Below are positions 11,201-21,671 of a stretch of 64,000 nt of DNA, piece by piece. The stretch is taken from NCBI GenBank assembly GCA_030062745.1, contig CP099848.1, positions 23,686,378 through 23,750,377 of the forward strand. Direction: 5' to 3'. Position 1 is the first letter of the stretch; each line of letters starts with the position of its first letter. The notes beneath the pieces are model-generated. The model made no database searches, had not been told where the DNA came from, and saw nothing but the letters and a program-made list of their open reading frames with translations. A program made the translations under genes and the position numbers. Source of the stretch: Capitulum mitella (taxonomy: Eukaryota; Arthropoda; Thecostraca; Pollicipedomorpha; Pollicipedidae).

Positions 11201-14200
11201 CGTAGGCGGCTGTGCACGCTGGGCTCTGGCCGAGGCCGCGCCGCCGCGCTGCTGGCCCTGCTGCGCCACGAGCGCGCCTCGGTGGCCGTGCTGTCGGCGC
11301 TGTCCCGTCTGGCCGAGTGGCCCGGCCTGGCCGCCCGTCTGCTGCGGCACGGTCCGCTGGCTGACCTGCTGCCGCGCCTCCTCCGGCCTGTCATTGTGGA
11401 GGTGAGCGGCCGCTGATGGGACTGACCGCGGGCCAGTGGCGCCGGCACAGGACGGCCGGTCCCTCACCGTCACAGGACAGCCGGCCCCTCACCGTCACAG
11501 GACAGCCGGCCTCTCACCGCCACAGGACAGCCGGCCCCTCACCGTCACAGGACAGCAGGCCCCTCACCGTCACAGGACAGCCAGCCTCTCACCATCACAG
11601 GACAGCCGACCCCTCACCGTCACAGGACAGCAGGCCCCTCACCGTCACAGGACGGCCGGTCCCTCACCGTCACAGGACAGCAGGCCCCTCACCGTCACAG
11701 GACAGCCGGTCCCTCACCGTCACAGGACAGCAGGCCCCTCACGGTCACAGGACAGCCAGCCCCTCACCGTCACAGGACAGCAGGCCCCTCACCGTCACAA
11801 GACAGCAGGCCCCTCACCGTCACAGGACAGCCAGCTGCTCACCGTCACAGGACAGCCGGCCTCTCACCGTCATAGGACAGCCGGCCTCTCACCGTCTGGG
11901 GTTTCCCTAGATTTTGGGATTTCTTGTCGGCTAAAGAGGCAGCTGGAATGGTTTTGGTTAAGTCAGTCGGTGAGAATGTGGATTTTTGGACCGAAGGTTG
12001 TTCGATTTTGATAATGCGCGAAAATATTGCTGCGTGGCGTTGCTGAAATTCAAATTTCTTTCAGAATGAAGTCAGAAATCTTCTGATGATGGAGTACACG
12101 GGAGCTTTGCTAGCAATTACGGCAAGCGAAACCATTCCTGAAAACCTGTAAGTGACGAGATATGCCTGTTGTACGTAACTTGTCCTTTATTGAGCTGTCT
12201 GGTAAAGTTTGCTGCACATAATGCACACCAGGAAAGTGATGTTGCTGCCTATCATAAAATTTCTGTTGTTTTGTTTCCTGCCTGCAAGCGATTCGCCTTC
12301 TCGGCTTAGCTCTGTGTCGTATTGACGATATCTCTGGTGCTATCACGGTCGTCGATATATGTACCGGTTGATCCTTGGTGGCGTGTATCTTTTCTCTTTT
12401 CCCGGGTTGGGATTCGCCGCCGCCAATGAAGCTGTAGTCCTTCGAGACGGTGTCTTTTGCCTCGTAACCACAGAGTCCTTATCGCCAGTATCGTCTCCTG
12501 TCTCCCCACCATACTGCTTCTGCCCGTCAGTGGAGTGTTCGGTGCACCGTGTCGCGACTCTGCAAACTGAAGGTCTCCAGAGTCTCTACCGTGTGGCTCT
12601 TCGTCGCCACTGTGCACGGTGTGATTTTCCGACGTAGTTGTGTCTCCACAGTTTGGTTCTCTCTCGTCAGTCTCTTCACTATGTGGTCCTCAGTATTCAC
12701 TGCCTCCACCATGCGGTCCATAGTCGTCACTGTTTCTCCACCGCATTGCTCTCTGCTGTGATTTTCCCAGTGCCATGTGTTTTCTTCTGCCATTGTCTCT
12801 CCACCGTGCGGTTGCCTGCCGCCACCGTCTCAGTGCCGTCCGGTTTTCTGCGTCCAGTCTGCGGTGTCTGGAGCCGGCCGTCAGTGAGCTGCTGAACACA
12901 AAGCCTCCCGGCCGGGTGCTGCGGGCAGTGCTGGAGCTGCTGGCGGCCGCGGCCAGCACCGGCCAGGTCTCCTCCTTCTGGTGCTGCCACCGCGCCGCCG
13001 ACCGCCCGTCTGGTGAGGGCGCCTACGTAGGAGGAGAAACCCCTCGGCCTTGGAACCGAAACTTTGGGGCAAGGCGGTGAAGAGAGATAGTTTTAGGACG
13101 GTTTTATCACGACGTCGGAAGCTGGAGAAAGACGGATTGCTGGTGTTCAGCACAGTGCGAGGCGTTATCTGCCTGTGTCTCAGCGCCTCTATCGCCAAAG
13201 ATTACTGGCACATATCTTGTTGACGCTGAGCACGAAGGCGGGAAAAGATTCTGTTTTGTGGTGCTGAAGAACACCAGAAAATATGTGCTCCAAAAACATT
13301 TTGTACTCCAAAAGTCTGATATTGTACCTCCAGCCAAAACCTACATTATAACCATGCTGAAGAATTTCTAACTCTGGGAGCAAATGACTCTGTATCCATT
13401 CAGTAAGACGCAAGTATGATTTCATAACTGGCTTACACAGTGAATGCTAACCGAAAGTAGTATGACTGCAAAATTTTGTGCTCCAAAACAAGAATTATAC
13501 TCCAATGCCAAGAACAAAACCCAAATTTCCAACCCTGCTGAGCACGTTACAAGCTTGGGCTCCATCCCATGCTGTCGCGGACGCCTCGCCGAGACGGCCC
13601 TTTTCCAGGCACGTGCCTGCTGAAGAAGCTGTGTATCCTGCTGACGGAGTCCGCGGCCGGCGGCGAGGTCTCTGCCAGCCACCCTCTGCCGGCCAGCCAC
13701 GGTCGGCGCCGGCCGCCGCCGCCCAGCCGGCCGGTGGACGCGCTGCGCGGCGAGCTGCGGCCACCCGAGCTGCGGCAGTGGACGGTCAGTGGGAGCCTGG
13801 GGCTGCTCTGCGGGAGGGAGGGCAGAATGGTGACCGGGAGCAGCTGCCCTGGGGAGGGAGGGGACCGCGACCTGTCGAGGCCCGAGTCTGCTCTCCTGGG
13901 AGAGACGTGGACCGTGGTCAGTGGAGCCTGGGGCTGGTCTGCGGGCGGGAGGTGAACTGTGATTAGTGCCATCGGAGGATTGCAAATTATGGTCCATCGC
14001 TGTTGGGCGCCAAGATGTCGTGTAGGCTGTGTACTTTTCGAGCAGCCTTAAGTGTTGGCTGTGAGCCGTAACTTTCTGAACACGGTCTTCTTGCCTGCTG
14101 CATGCAAAAACAGCGTGTGTGTGAAGAGGTAAAGTTTTGTCCTTCCATATGGTAGCAGGAGTTTTAGCACGAAGACCATCACACTTTATACTTTTCTTTT

Positions 14201-15407
14201 GTCGTGGAACCCACTTCAAACGGTGTACATCACGCATTGTTGCAGGTGACCACGCCGCCGGCCGTGAACAGCACGACAGATGCACAATTCGTCCGCCTGG
14301 TGGCGTTAGTTGCATCCCGTAAGAGGGCTCTGCCGTCGTTGGGGTGCTGCCGTGGCAACCTGTCGCTGCTTGTTGTTCATCTCCTGCACAGGGTGGTCAA
14401 CGAATGGGAATACGGTGAGTACAGGGCCCCTACTGGGACTGAACTGTCGCTCGTAGCCGCTTCGTTGATGCTGGAAAGTGGATATACGTCGTACACGGGC
14501 CAGTACTCCGTATCCCCAGTCTGGTTTTAACATTTTTTTGTGAACAACACCATAAGGCGAGGTTTTTCTCCAGCGTGCCGACCTTGCTTCGGATCGTGGG
14601 TCCTCGAGTTTCAATTTCATTATGTCTAGTTAAGCAGATTTTGACCGGGATAATTATTACGTTTGTTCATGTCAACGGCAACAAGACACACAAACGGAAA
14701 ACACTAACATACGCTCCCATGGACTCGTAATAGCGGGACTCCTCTGTTCTGTGTACTGCCGTCGTGACCCGGATCCGTGCCGGCAGGCGGCGGCGGCGAC
14801 TCGTCCTCAGCGCAGCTGCTACTGGCGGCCCTGCACCGGCTATCAGACCTGGACCCGGCGTTCTCGGCGTCCGTCTCGCGCGCCCGGCTCCACTACCTGC
14901 TTACCATGGAGACGCTGGGCCGCCGCTGGCGCCAGATGGCCTTGTCGTCTGAGATCGGTGGGTGGATTGAGGATGGTCGAGCAAGCGGAGCACGTGGCGC
15001 ACGGGTGGCGTTGGGGGCTTAATTCCTGTTGCGTGCACTGTGAAGGCCAGATGATCCCAGTTTGTTGCGAAATCCTGCTGAAGCCCCAGCGTTTTTCTCG
15101 CGCGCGGCAATCTTCACCACAGGATTTTATAATGAGTTATGGAATAGAATGCATTCATAGTGTATGTTGTGTTGCCAAACTAACTCGCACAGATCCCAAA
15201 AACAGTTATGGACTAGAAGTCGGCACGGAGTACGTGTTGTTACCATTACCAGCGAATGCCAGTGTCGGCTGGGGACCCCAGACTCGCGGCTGTACCGTCC
15301 GCTGACTAACGCCGCTTGCCTGTTTGTTTACAGTGAGCGTGCTGCAGGAGCTGTACAAATTCGAGCCGGGCACCTTCGACGTCGCCGGCGAGAACTCGCC
15401 AGTGTGA
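8201..15407 (+). CDS. ATRIP: ATR-interacting protein, complete, 12 coding exons
   Basis: ATRIP brings the checkpoint kinase ATR to RPA-coated single-stranded DNA in the nucleus. Exons read by hand: 8201-8635, 8942-9103, 9626-9756, 10272-10357, 10605-10839, 11206-11401, 12065-12147, 12858-13012, 13609-13784, 14246-14414, 14787-14957, 15334-15407. All sites are GT-AG, all phases agree, and the total is 2073 nt, giving 690 residues (human 791). Residues 40-60 are an acidic amphipathic stretch (DDDDVWGEELPED) like the RPA70-binding region, and a second DDDLW motif starts at 91. A coiled coil runs from about 105 to 200 and ends in SELQFK, as in vertebrate ATRIP (SELQFK). A helical-repeat C-terminal half rich in Leu and Ala follows. 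An in-frame TGA lies upstream of the start ATG. Exons are very GC-rich. Introns carry minisatellites. It converges on XBP1. Confidence 0.88.
9415..9650 (+). repeat. ~120-bp tandem duplication covering the ATRIP exon 3 acceptor
   Basis: Two diverged units of about 120-125 bp. The first begins tgacgtcaccagaat near 9416 and the second tggcgccaccagaat near 9536. Each has an inner half ending in cagagtcacgagct, near 9498 and 9622. The last copy of that motif is the proposed acceptor and first codons of exon 3 (SHELAEV). Upstream copies therefore resemble decoy acceptors. Confidence 0.6.
11446..11895 (+). repeat. 25-bp minisatellite, 18 copies, in ATRIP intron 6
   Basis: A unit of 25 bp (cacaggacagccggcccctcaccgt) is repeated for exactly 450 bp with scattered substitutions and no length change. 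It begins 45 bp after the exon 6 donor. Because no unit contains a stop in two frames, long open frames arise here; they are not treated as coding. Such arrays are usually length-polymorphic. Confidence 0.95.
12480..12855 (+). repeat. degenerate pyrimidine-rich tandem repeat in ATRIP intron 7
   Basis: Six or seven diverged units of roughly 32-60 bp around the theme gtctccaccgtgtggttctctgtcgtcactg, running up to the exon 8 acceptor. Several units contain acceptor-like ends (ctccacag, cccag, gtctcag). The chosen acceptor (cgtccag at 12851-12857) is the one that keeps the frame. Confidence 0.6.
13250..13560. repeat. AT-rich insert in ATRIP intron 8, related to 5.7 kb
   Basis: An AT-richer island inside a GC-rich gene. 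It contains motifs such as gtgctccaaaaacattttgtactccaaaa that recur near 5712-5760 as tgctccaagaaaaattttgtacttcaaaa. It is probably a dispersed element; its ends and class could not be set. Confidence 0.35.
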
Positions 15408-15825
15408 CGCACGGGGAGCTGCCGGGGAGTCCCGGGGATTCCCCGGCCCCGGGCAAGGCCGTCCCGCTCCGCCGCGTCCGGCCAGTGACCGTGTACCCGA
15501 CCATTGTTCCTGCCAGCGCGAGGTTTTTGGGTGATGTCGCCGCACCCTAGCTTTTGACGGTATTCACGCCCCAGGCTCTCATGGAATGTGTTCTGCAGAG
15601 TCATGTTCGGGCACATGCGATCACTCCTTGAATGCAAGTCGTGACGTAAGGGTGTGTTTTACTCAGAGCGCCGGCGCTGCACACTCCCATGGCGTCCTCG
15701 ATCTTCTGTCGCCGCGTTTCAGCGGGTAAAGGCCGTTTTTCCACCGACCCGCGACCATGGTCTTCGGCCGTTTTCTTCAGCCGCGCGGTGCAGGATTTCA
15801 GCCAAACAAGGGACTGCAGGTGCGC
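15408..15825. other. convergent 3' ends of ATRIP and XBP1
   Basis: The 3' regions of ATRIP (+) and XBP1 (-) meet here. The XBP1 poly(A) signal is at 15826. I found no AATAAA for ATRIP before XBP1's coding region, so the two transcripts may overlap. Confidence 0.4.
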
Positions 15826-15831
15826 TTTATT
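15826..15831 (-). promoter_or_regulatory. poly(A) signal of XBP1
   Basis: AATAAA on the minus strand, 200 nt past the XBP1 stop codon. Confidence 0.6.
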
Positions 15832-16030
15832 CGCCGCTACCCAGCACCCTCCCCTCCCACACAGTCTAATGCAGCGTGCAATTCAAAAACAAATCAATGC
15901 GTTTCTTCATAATATACAATATTTAATTACTGTGCAATGGAAACATTGCTATGCAATGTTGATAAACATAACGAGTCCCTTAATGCAACCATAAACCTTT
16001 TAGAAATGCGGTGGAACGGCTCGTTCAGCA

Positions 16031-19000
16031 CTACAAGACGAGTTGTGGAAATAAGAGAAACTGATCATCAAAGTGGGTGTCCAGGGGCTCGTGGTCGAAC
16101 ATCAGCCAGTCGTCGTCCGTCTCCGCCTTGACCTTGGTCAGGTCGCAGGAGGCGGCGGGAGAGGGGGGCAGGGAGGGCGACTCGGGCGACATCTGCGGGG
16201 AATCGGGCACGGCCGCCTCCTGCTGCAGCTGGGCCAGCTCGTCCAGCTGCTCTGGGCAGGCGCCACGCAACAGCTGGGCGAGCAGCTCGTCGTCGGCCGG
16301 CGACGGCGGCTCCAGCAGCTCGGCCGGCAGCGTGTCCGCGTCCGTTATCGTATCATCGCCGGCCTCCATGTCTTCTGCTGGGGTCCCCACCACAGGAGCG
16401 GCGGAGGTGGTCGTGTCCCCTTCAGACGTCTGCAGACGAACAAGATGTTTCTTTACATGGTATTGGCTAGCTAGGTATGGACCAAAAGCAGAATAATTAC
16501 TTTTGTGAAAATGCTAAATGCAATGAACTGGAAAATGCATTACAAAATGGGTATATAATGCAAAATTACACTGTTGACTACGCAAAATAAGAAAAATAAA
16601 AATCGAGCACATTTAAAACTGCAGCTGTTTCACAGCAGACAGTACTGCTGGGCCAAATTACCTCTTTGCTTCCAAAGAGTGTCTCTGTGAGGAGTTCGAG
16701 CAGGTCAACATGTTGACTGCTGCTGTCCCCAGAGCGACCTGGAAGCTGGCCCAGCTGATCAGGCTCAGAGCCAGCAGGGCTGCCACCCGCACATCCTGTC
16801 CCTTCTGCTGAGGGCCACTAATGAGTGCTGCAGACTCAAGGGGTGTGCTGGAGGCGACAGCCACTGCCGGCTTCTGTTCCTGGCTCAGCTTGAGCTGTTC
16901 TGGCTGCTGCTGCAGTCGTTCTTGCAGCAGGGCATTCTGGGTGCTCAAGAGCTCATTCTGCTTCTGGAGGAAGGTGTTTTGCTGGAGAAGCTCATCATTC
17001 TGAAATGGAGGATCAGCTATAGCATGGCAATGATGCCCAACCAGAACAAAGAAAATAAAACACACCCTGGACACATACTGAAATAAACTGCAGTAATGCA
17101 TGGATACCAATGAATTCAGTCACCATATACTATCAACACAGCTAGTGTATGCACTATGCTTTCAGCTCATGCTTCCAAAGTGAGGTTTCATGAAATGATT
17201 GCACATTAGATGCATGGGTAATCTTCACTAAATGTGCCTGCACAGACAGAACCAGAGGTTTCTAGGACTATGGCACAAATGCAAATGCTCATCACATGGG
17301 ATTTCTTCTCACAGCTTAGTGATGTCACTGTTGGGTACCTGGGTGAAAGACCATACAACAAAGAATTGTAAACAAAAGACAGAAAGGCAAATGATCTAAG
17401 AGATAAATAACAAAATAAAGGGCCGAAACGTCGTGCTGCAGCGCCGTATCGACTACTAGAGGCCATGGGCCAATAAGTGTGATCCATCTTGGCTCTATGG
17501 GACTAATGTTAGATCACACACAGCACAGTATTAGATTATATCTACACTGGGACCGTGCGCTGGGCTGGCTACATGGTGGCAATATATGACATATTACTTA
17601 TGGTATGTTACTCTTTTTGCACCCCTGCCAAACTATTCAAACAAGGCAATCCATCAAACACATTGTGCTACGGGGCGCCCAGGGCCGGATGGTGTAATCA
17701 TCCACTTGAGGGCTTAGACAAACATCCATTTCCGAAAGATGTGCGTGGTACAGGGGTACTGGCTGTATGGGCATGGCAGCTAAGTTCTGTAACATGCTCA
17801 GGGCCCCTATCTAGACATAACAATACTGTGCTTCTGGACACAACCTCTTCTGATAGAGAGCCAAATCTGATCACACCTTTTCATTAGTCTGTGGCTTCTA
17901 GTATCCTACACTGTGCCTTGAGGCTGTGCCTTTGCCTATGGTGTAGCATTGGTTTTTGGTATTTATCCCAGACTACCTTCTGCCATACAATCTTCTGCTT
18001 ACAAGCCTTTTGTCATACAACCTTTCACCTGGTTACCCAACAATGGCATCACTAAACTGTGATGAAAAATGATCTCAGTGGACAAAAAAAGCTTGCACTT
18101 TGACTTCTGCAACATCACACGCATCCCCATTTGCACCATAATCTTTCTAGAAACTGTGGATTCTGGCCACAGCAGTACCATTAGTTAACAGGTGCATGGC
18201 TTTCTGGTAATCAATACCAATTGCCTGCTTACCTGACATTCAAGACTTGCCACTCTGTTTTCCAACAGGTCCATTTGCATCTTTTTCCTGTCTCTGGCTG
18301 TTTGTGCCGCAACTCGGTTCTTGAGTTTCCTAGAAAGCAGAGAGAATATGTAAGAATGCTTGGCAACAGAAAATTTATTGCCAGAGAAGCAACTCATTCA
18401 CAACTGTAACAAATGACCCCATGATTTACCTAAATATCAATTATCTGGGGTCATATGATATGATAAAAATAAGGAACGCATAGTACCAGATCCAAAATGC
18501 AGCTATTAAAACAGCACAAAATGGCACAAACAGAAAACCCATAATGGTTACCAATGTGCAATTCAACTTACTTATGCAATCAGTTCACTGTCATTCAACA
18601 AATGAATCCTCATTCATGAATTACAGTGCAGCTATACCTGATTAAACTTGAAGCATGTGACTCATTTGTATCATAAACCAATACTCACCTCCTTTGATTC
18701 TTCTGGTCTGAAGTAAGATGGTCAAGTCTTTGCCTCTTCCTTGGTACACCTGGCATCATAGGTGCAAAACTAGAGGGCTCTGAAGCACTGAACAGTCTCT
18801 TCACAACTGTGCGCGTTTCGCCTGTTGATCCAGCGGGTGCAGCCTTCAGCTTAGCAGGCATGGGGAGGGTTACCACTGACGACTTGCTGTGGTCCTTGCC
18901 GAGGGGTCCTCCAACAGTGACAACACGTACTGTTCGCGGGACTCCACCAGTGTTGCCTTTGACGGTCCCATGATTCGCTGGGGTGATGATAATTTTCGTA

Positions 19001-19068
19001 GTCATGTCTTCGGCTGGTGCAGACACAGAAGAAAAGCTGGCCTTCAGGCCCTCCCAAAGAACTACCAC
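16031..19068 (-). CDS. XBP1: X-box binding protein 1, bZIP factor of the unfolded-protein response
   Basis: XBP1 is the target of the ER-stress endonuclease IRE1; the spliced form is a nuclear activator of chaperone and ERAD genes. Exons on the minus strand: 19068-18689, 18329-18233, 16999-16662, 16429-16031. The bZIP begins near residue 112 with KRQRLDHL, then KLKNRVAAQTARDRKK, followed by a Leu/Asn/Gln zipper. Exon 3 carries a 23-nt IRE1 intron (separate entry). Without it the product is about 299 residues, ending at 16345 with LLWWGPQQKTWRPAMIR. With it removed the frame shifts into the long exon 4 frame, giving about 396 residues (human XBP1s is 376) and an acidic tail ending FLLFPQLVL. 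All conventional phases agree. An upstream ERSE and two CREs suggest ER-stress control. The start at 19068 is the first ATG; Met22 is an alternative. Confidence 0.95.
16345..16429 (-). CDS. XBP1: XBP1u-specific C-terminus (overlapping frame in exon 4)
   Basis: When the IRE1 intron is retained, exon 4 is read in another frame as RLKGTRPPPPLLWWGPQQ, then KTWRPAMIR and a stop at 16347-16345. Just upstream, exon 3 in this frame encodes a hydrophobic stretch (AALLALSLISWASFQVALG). Mammalian XBP1u has the same order: a hydrophobic region with SLISCWAFW, SSQR, then an arrest peptide with PPFLCQWGRHQPSWKPLM. The resemblance was read by eye; the arrest function is inferred from mammalian work. Confidence 0.7.
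16808..16830 (-). promoter_or_regulatory. XBP1: IRE1-type 23-nt cytoplasmic intron of XBP1
   Basis: On the minus strand the first cleavage hairpin is TGAGT-CTGCAGC-ACTCA, with a 7-nt loop cut after CTG. The second is CCCT-CAGCAGA-AGGG, cut after CAG. Both loops fit the IRE1 consensus CNG^CNGN. The enclosed 23 nt (16830 down to 16808) shift the frame and open the whole 133-codon exon 4 frame. Mammals remove 26 nt; 23 nt is the length I recall for fly and worm. Confidence 0.93.
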
Positions 19069-19228
19069 GCCTCAACCGCTTCTTAACTCGCCCGCATTCG
19101 ATGTCACACTGCTTCACTGTTCACTCCTCACAAGCTCGAGTCCAGAAAAATCGCGGTCACATTTCGTCAGACGCACCATCCGAGCTTCGGCCCAGAATGA
19201 CAACGTCGGCCGCCAGCCATCGGGCCAC

Positions 19229-19325
19229 CGTGTCGCTCAGTCATTGGCCAAGAGACCTCTGACGTCAGTGTGAGTCACAGGAAACGGCGTGGTGGCCTAT
19301 CATTGGTAGTTTGGGCATGACGTCA
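19229..19325 (-). promoter_or_regulatory. XBP1 promoter: ERSE, near-ERSE and two CREs
   Basis: On the minus strand, 19306-19288 reads CCAAT-N9-CCACG, a perfect ER stress response element (bound by NF-Y and ATF6 in mammals). 19247-19229 reads CCAAT-N9-ACACG, one mismatch from consensus. TGACGTCA palindromes lie at 19260-19267 and 19318-19325. The cluster is 160-260 bp upstream of the XBP1 start codon. Confidence 0.8.
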
Positions 19326-21671
19326 TGTGTCGCTTTAGACATTTCTCAGTGGCGCTGCCCGGACCGTTATCGCGGTAGTAGACGCGGTGCTTTGAGCGGA
19401 CAGTAGAGGAAGATGGGAGGGCGGGAGCAGTGGCGTATTCAGGAGGGAACATGGGGAGCTCGTGTCCCCTTTACGAAATTTTTCACTTTTATCGATATGC
19501 ACGCGAACAAATGTCGACAATTAGACATTCGAGGTAGGCCGGTAAAAGTAGATCGAGAACATGTGATGTTACGTCATGCAGAAAAATCCGCACGTCTGTG
19601 GCGCACTAAACTAGGTTTTCAGTGAGAAATTCTGAGTTGTGACATCTCCTCCATTTGCGAAATCCTGCATACGCCCCTGGCAGGGGGTGAGAGTCGCCAT
19701 TTACCCTTGAATTGTTAAGTTATCTATATCATTCCGTGAGGAGAAATGAGAAGAAAATGCCAGTACCTGTGGCTACCCTCTTTCATCCCTTAATGCTTGG
19801 CAGATAATGATACAGGTAACATTTGCGCTTTCAGGTCCAGGAACTCTGATAACGCTATCCTGTATGCCAGGCACTATTCGTATACGGCAGGGCAGCGTAC
19901 TTTCCACTGTTTACAATGGCGGCGACGGTGTACTTTTCACTGTTCATAACGATGACCATGTGCAGACGGAAAAAAACCTGACTGACGCATGGGGACAGTA
20001 ATTGAAGTCCTACGTTATCTGCCCTGAACTGCACCAGCAAGCCACCCTAAGTTCTGATGTTTCCAGAACAAAAAAATAGCAAGGACGCCCTGTGCCAGCC
20101 ACAGATATAGTGGACGCATTTACATTAGTTGATGTTTTTAGAAGTCGGTTCATTGGCCGTGTATTCAGCAATGCCTTCACAACACTGCGTATACAGCAAT
20201 ACGGAACACCCTGCCCGCGATGTTTGTGGAGCGCTTAAGCACGCGCTCTTTGGGTCGGTCGGCAGTTCTGCCTACTGATCTCGCCGGCTTGAAATTTTCT
20301 GTCAGATCCGGAAAACCAATGGATCCTCGGCGACTTCAGCGGCTCTTCGGATGGATCCTGTAACATCGACGGGCCATTTCCGTACGATCTGCGACGCAAA
20401 CGCATGTCATCGCATGAAGGGTACCATCAGGATCTCGAGGCAGCGTAATCGTTATTCACCGTCATTGTTATGTTGCTTATTGTTACTCGCCTACTCAAAT
20501 TTTGTGTTGGGTATTAGTAGGGCTCCAACGAAGACGACGAGATAGCTCGAGTTGGATTCCATTTGTTTGAAAATAGCTGCATTTTTTAAAAGTCCAACCA
20601 ATCAACACACTTTGTCCACATTAGGTTGCGTGGCCAAAGCCCCAGTGACGGCTTACATGCTCGGTTCTTTTGGCTGGGAGTTGGAGCGCAACGAAGCTGC
20701 CCCATTACTGCAAAATAAGGTTTGTGGAGTGGGGACCATATAAACAGCGGTCCAAATGAAAACTGGATCGAGTGTATCGCACTGTATTGGATTACGTAGT
20801 GTTTATTGACGGTAATGATTTGTTTCGTTAGTGGCGCCATGGAATGCCACATCAAAGCCTGACCAAAGTCGCCAGTTACAAATCTGGACCATGCGCGCTA
20901 AAGATGAATTTCCTATTCAGTTCTGGCGCTACAGCTACTCTGCTACGTCGTCCGGCACCTGCATATTTGGTCTTAACGATTCTTTCTTTCAATAAGCGGA
21001 CTGTTGTCAAAATTTCCTCATCCACGCTGTCGAAAAGAAAAATACCGACCTATGGTGGATCTTGGTCCAACGCCACCAGTTAGTGTAACGACACTCGATA
21101 CACGGTGTCATTATCAACAAAGGAGCTCTGTGCAGCTGGTGATGAACACGGCGTATCTTCTTTTCAGATGTGGAAGCCAATGTTGGAATACTGTTTAACA
21201 CATTATTTTGCCATCATGCGTTTCCCAGTCTTAAACGGGTATTGGTCCACCTACTTCAGCAGTGGTGCAGGAGCATCCAGAAAACGAGGGGGGGGGGCAG
21301 AGACCTTTTCCCCCATAGGTCTAATGTTAAATTTTCCAATAGTGAGAAACCATCCCCCCGCCCGCCGGCCCGCCGTTCCCACGCCCATGGCCCATGTACT
21401 TCAGCATTTTGCAGGGAATGCTTTGAACTTTAAATTACGAGGACTTCGTACGTTTAAAGCTGTAATTCTCGAGGAATTGTAGGTTTTAACGTCACTCGTG
21501 GCCATCATGTTGTCCGCTGTCATTACTGGGTGGCTCAAAAACACCGTCGAAGAAATACGGGAGCAAGAAACCTTCATCATTTGATACCCGGTGGTTGCGA
21601 AGTTGTCATCCTACCGAAAGTCGGGCCGGGACGACCGATCAATATGATTTTTCTGCCAGTTGACGCAATGC
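19326..21671. other. spacer upstream of XBP1, no gene recognised
   Basis: No supported exon. About 19428-19678 looks like another hAT-like insert: cagtggcgtattcaggaggg at the left and cctgcatacgcccctg at the right form imperfect inverted ends, but the flanking 8-mers match poorly. The rest is unremarkable sequence with a G run near 21283. Confidence 0.4.

Noticed and set aside
11416-12011. Long open frames with SQDSRPLTVTG-type repeats as a secreted repeat protein
   Set aside because: They are two frames of the intronic 25-bp minisatellite inside ATRIP; flanking exons join without it.
13422-14315. 297-codon minus-strand frame
   Set aside because: It is the antisense shadow of ATRIP exons 9 and 10, which fit the family and splice phases on the plus strand.
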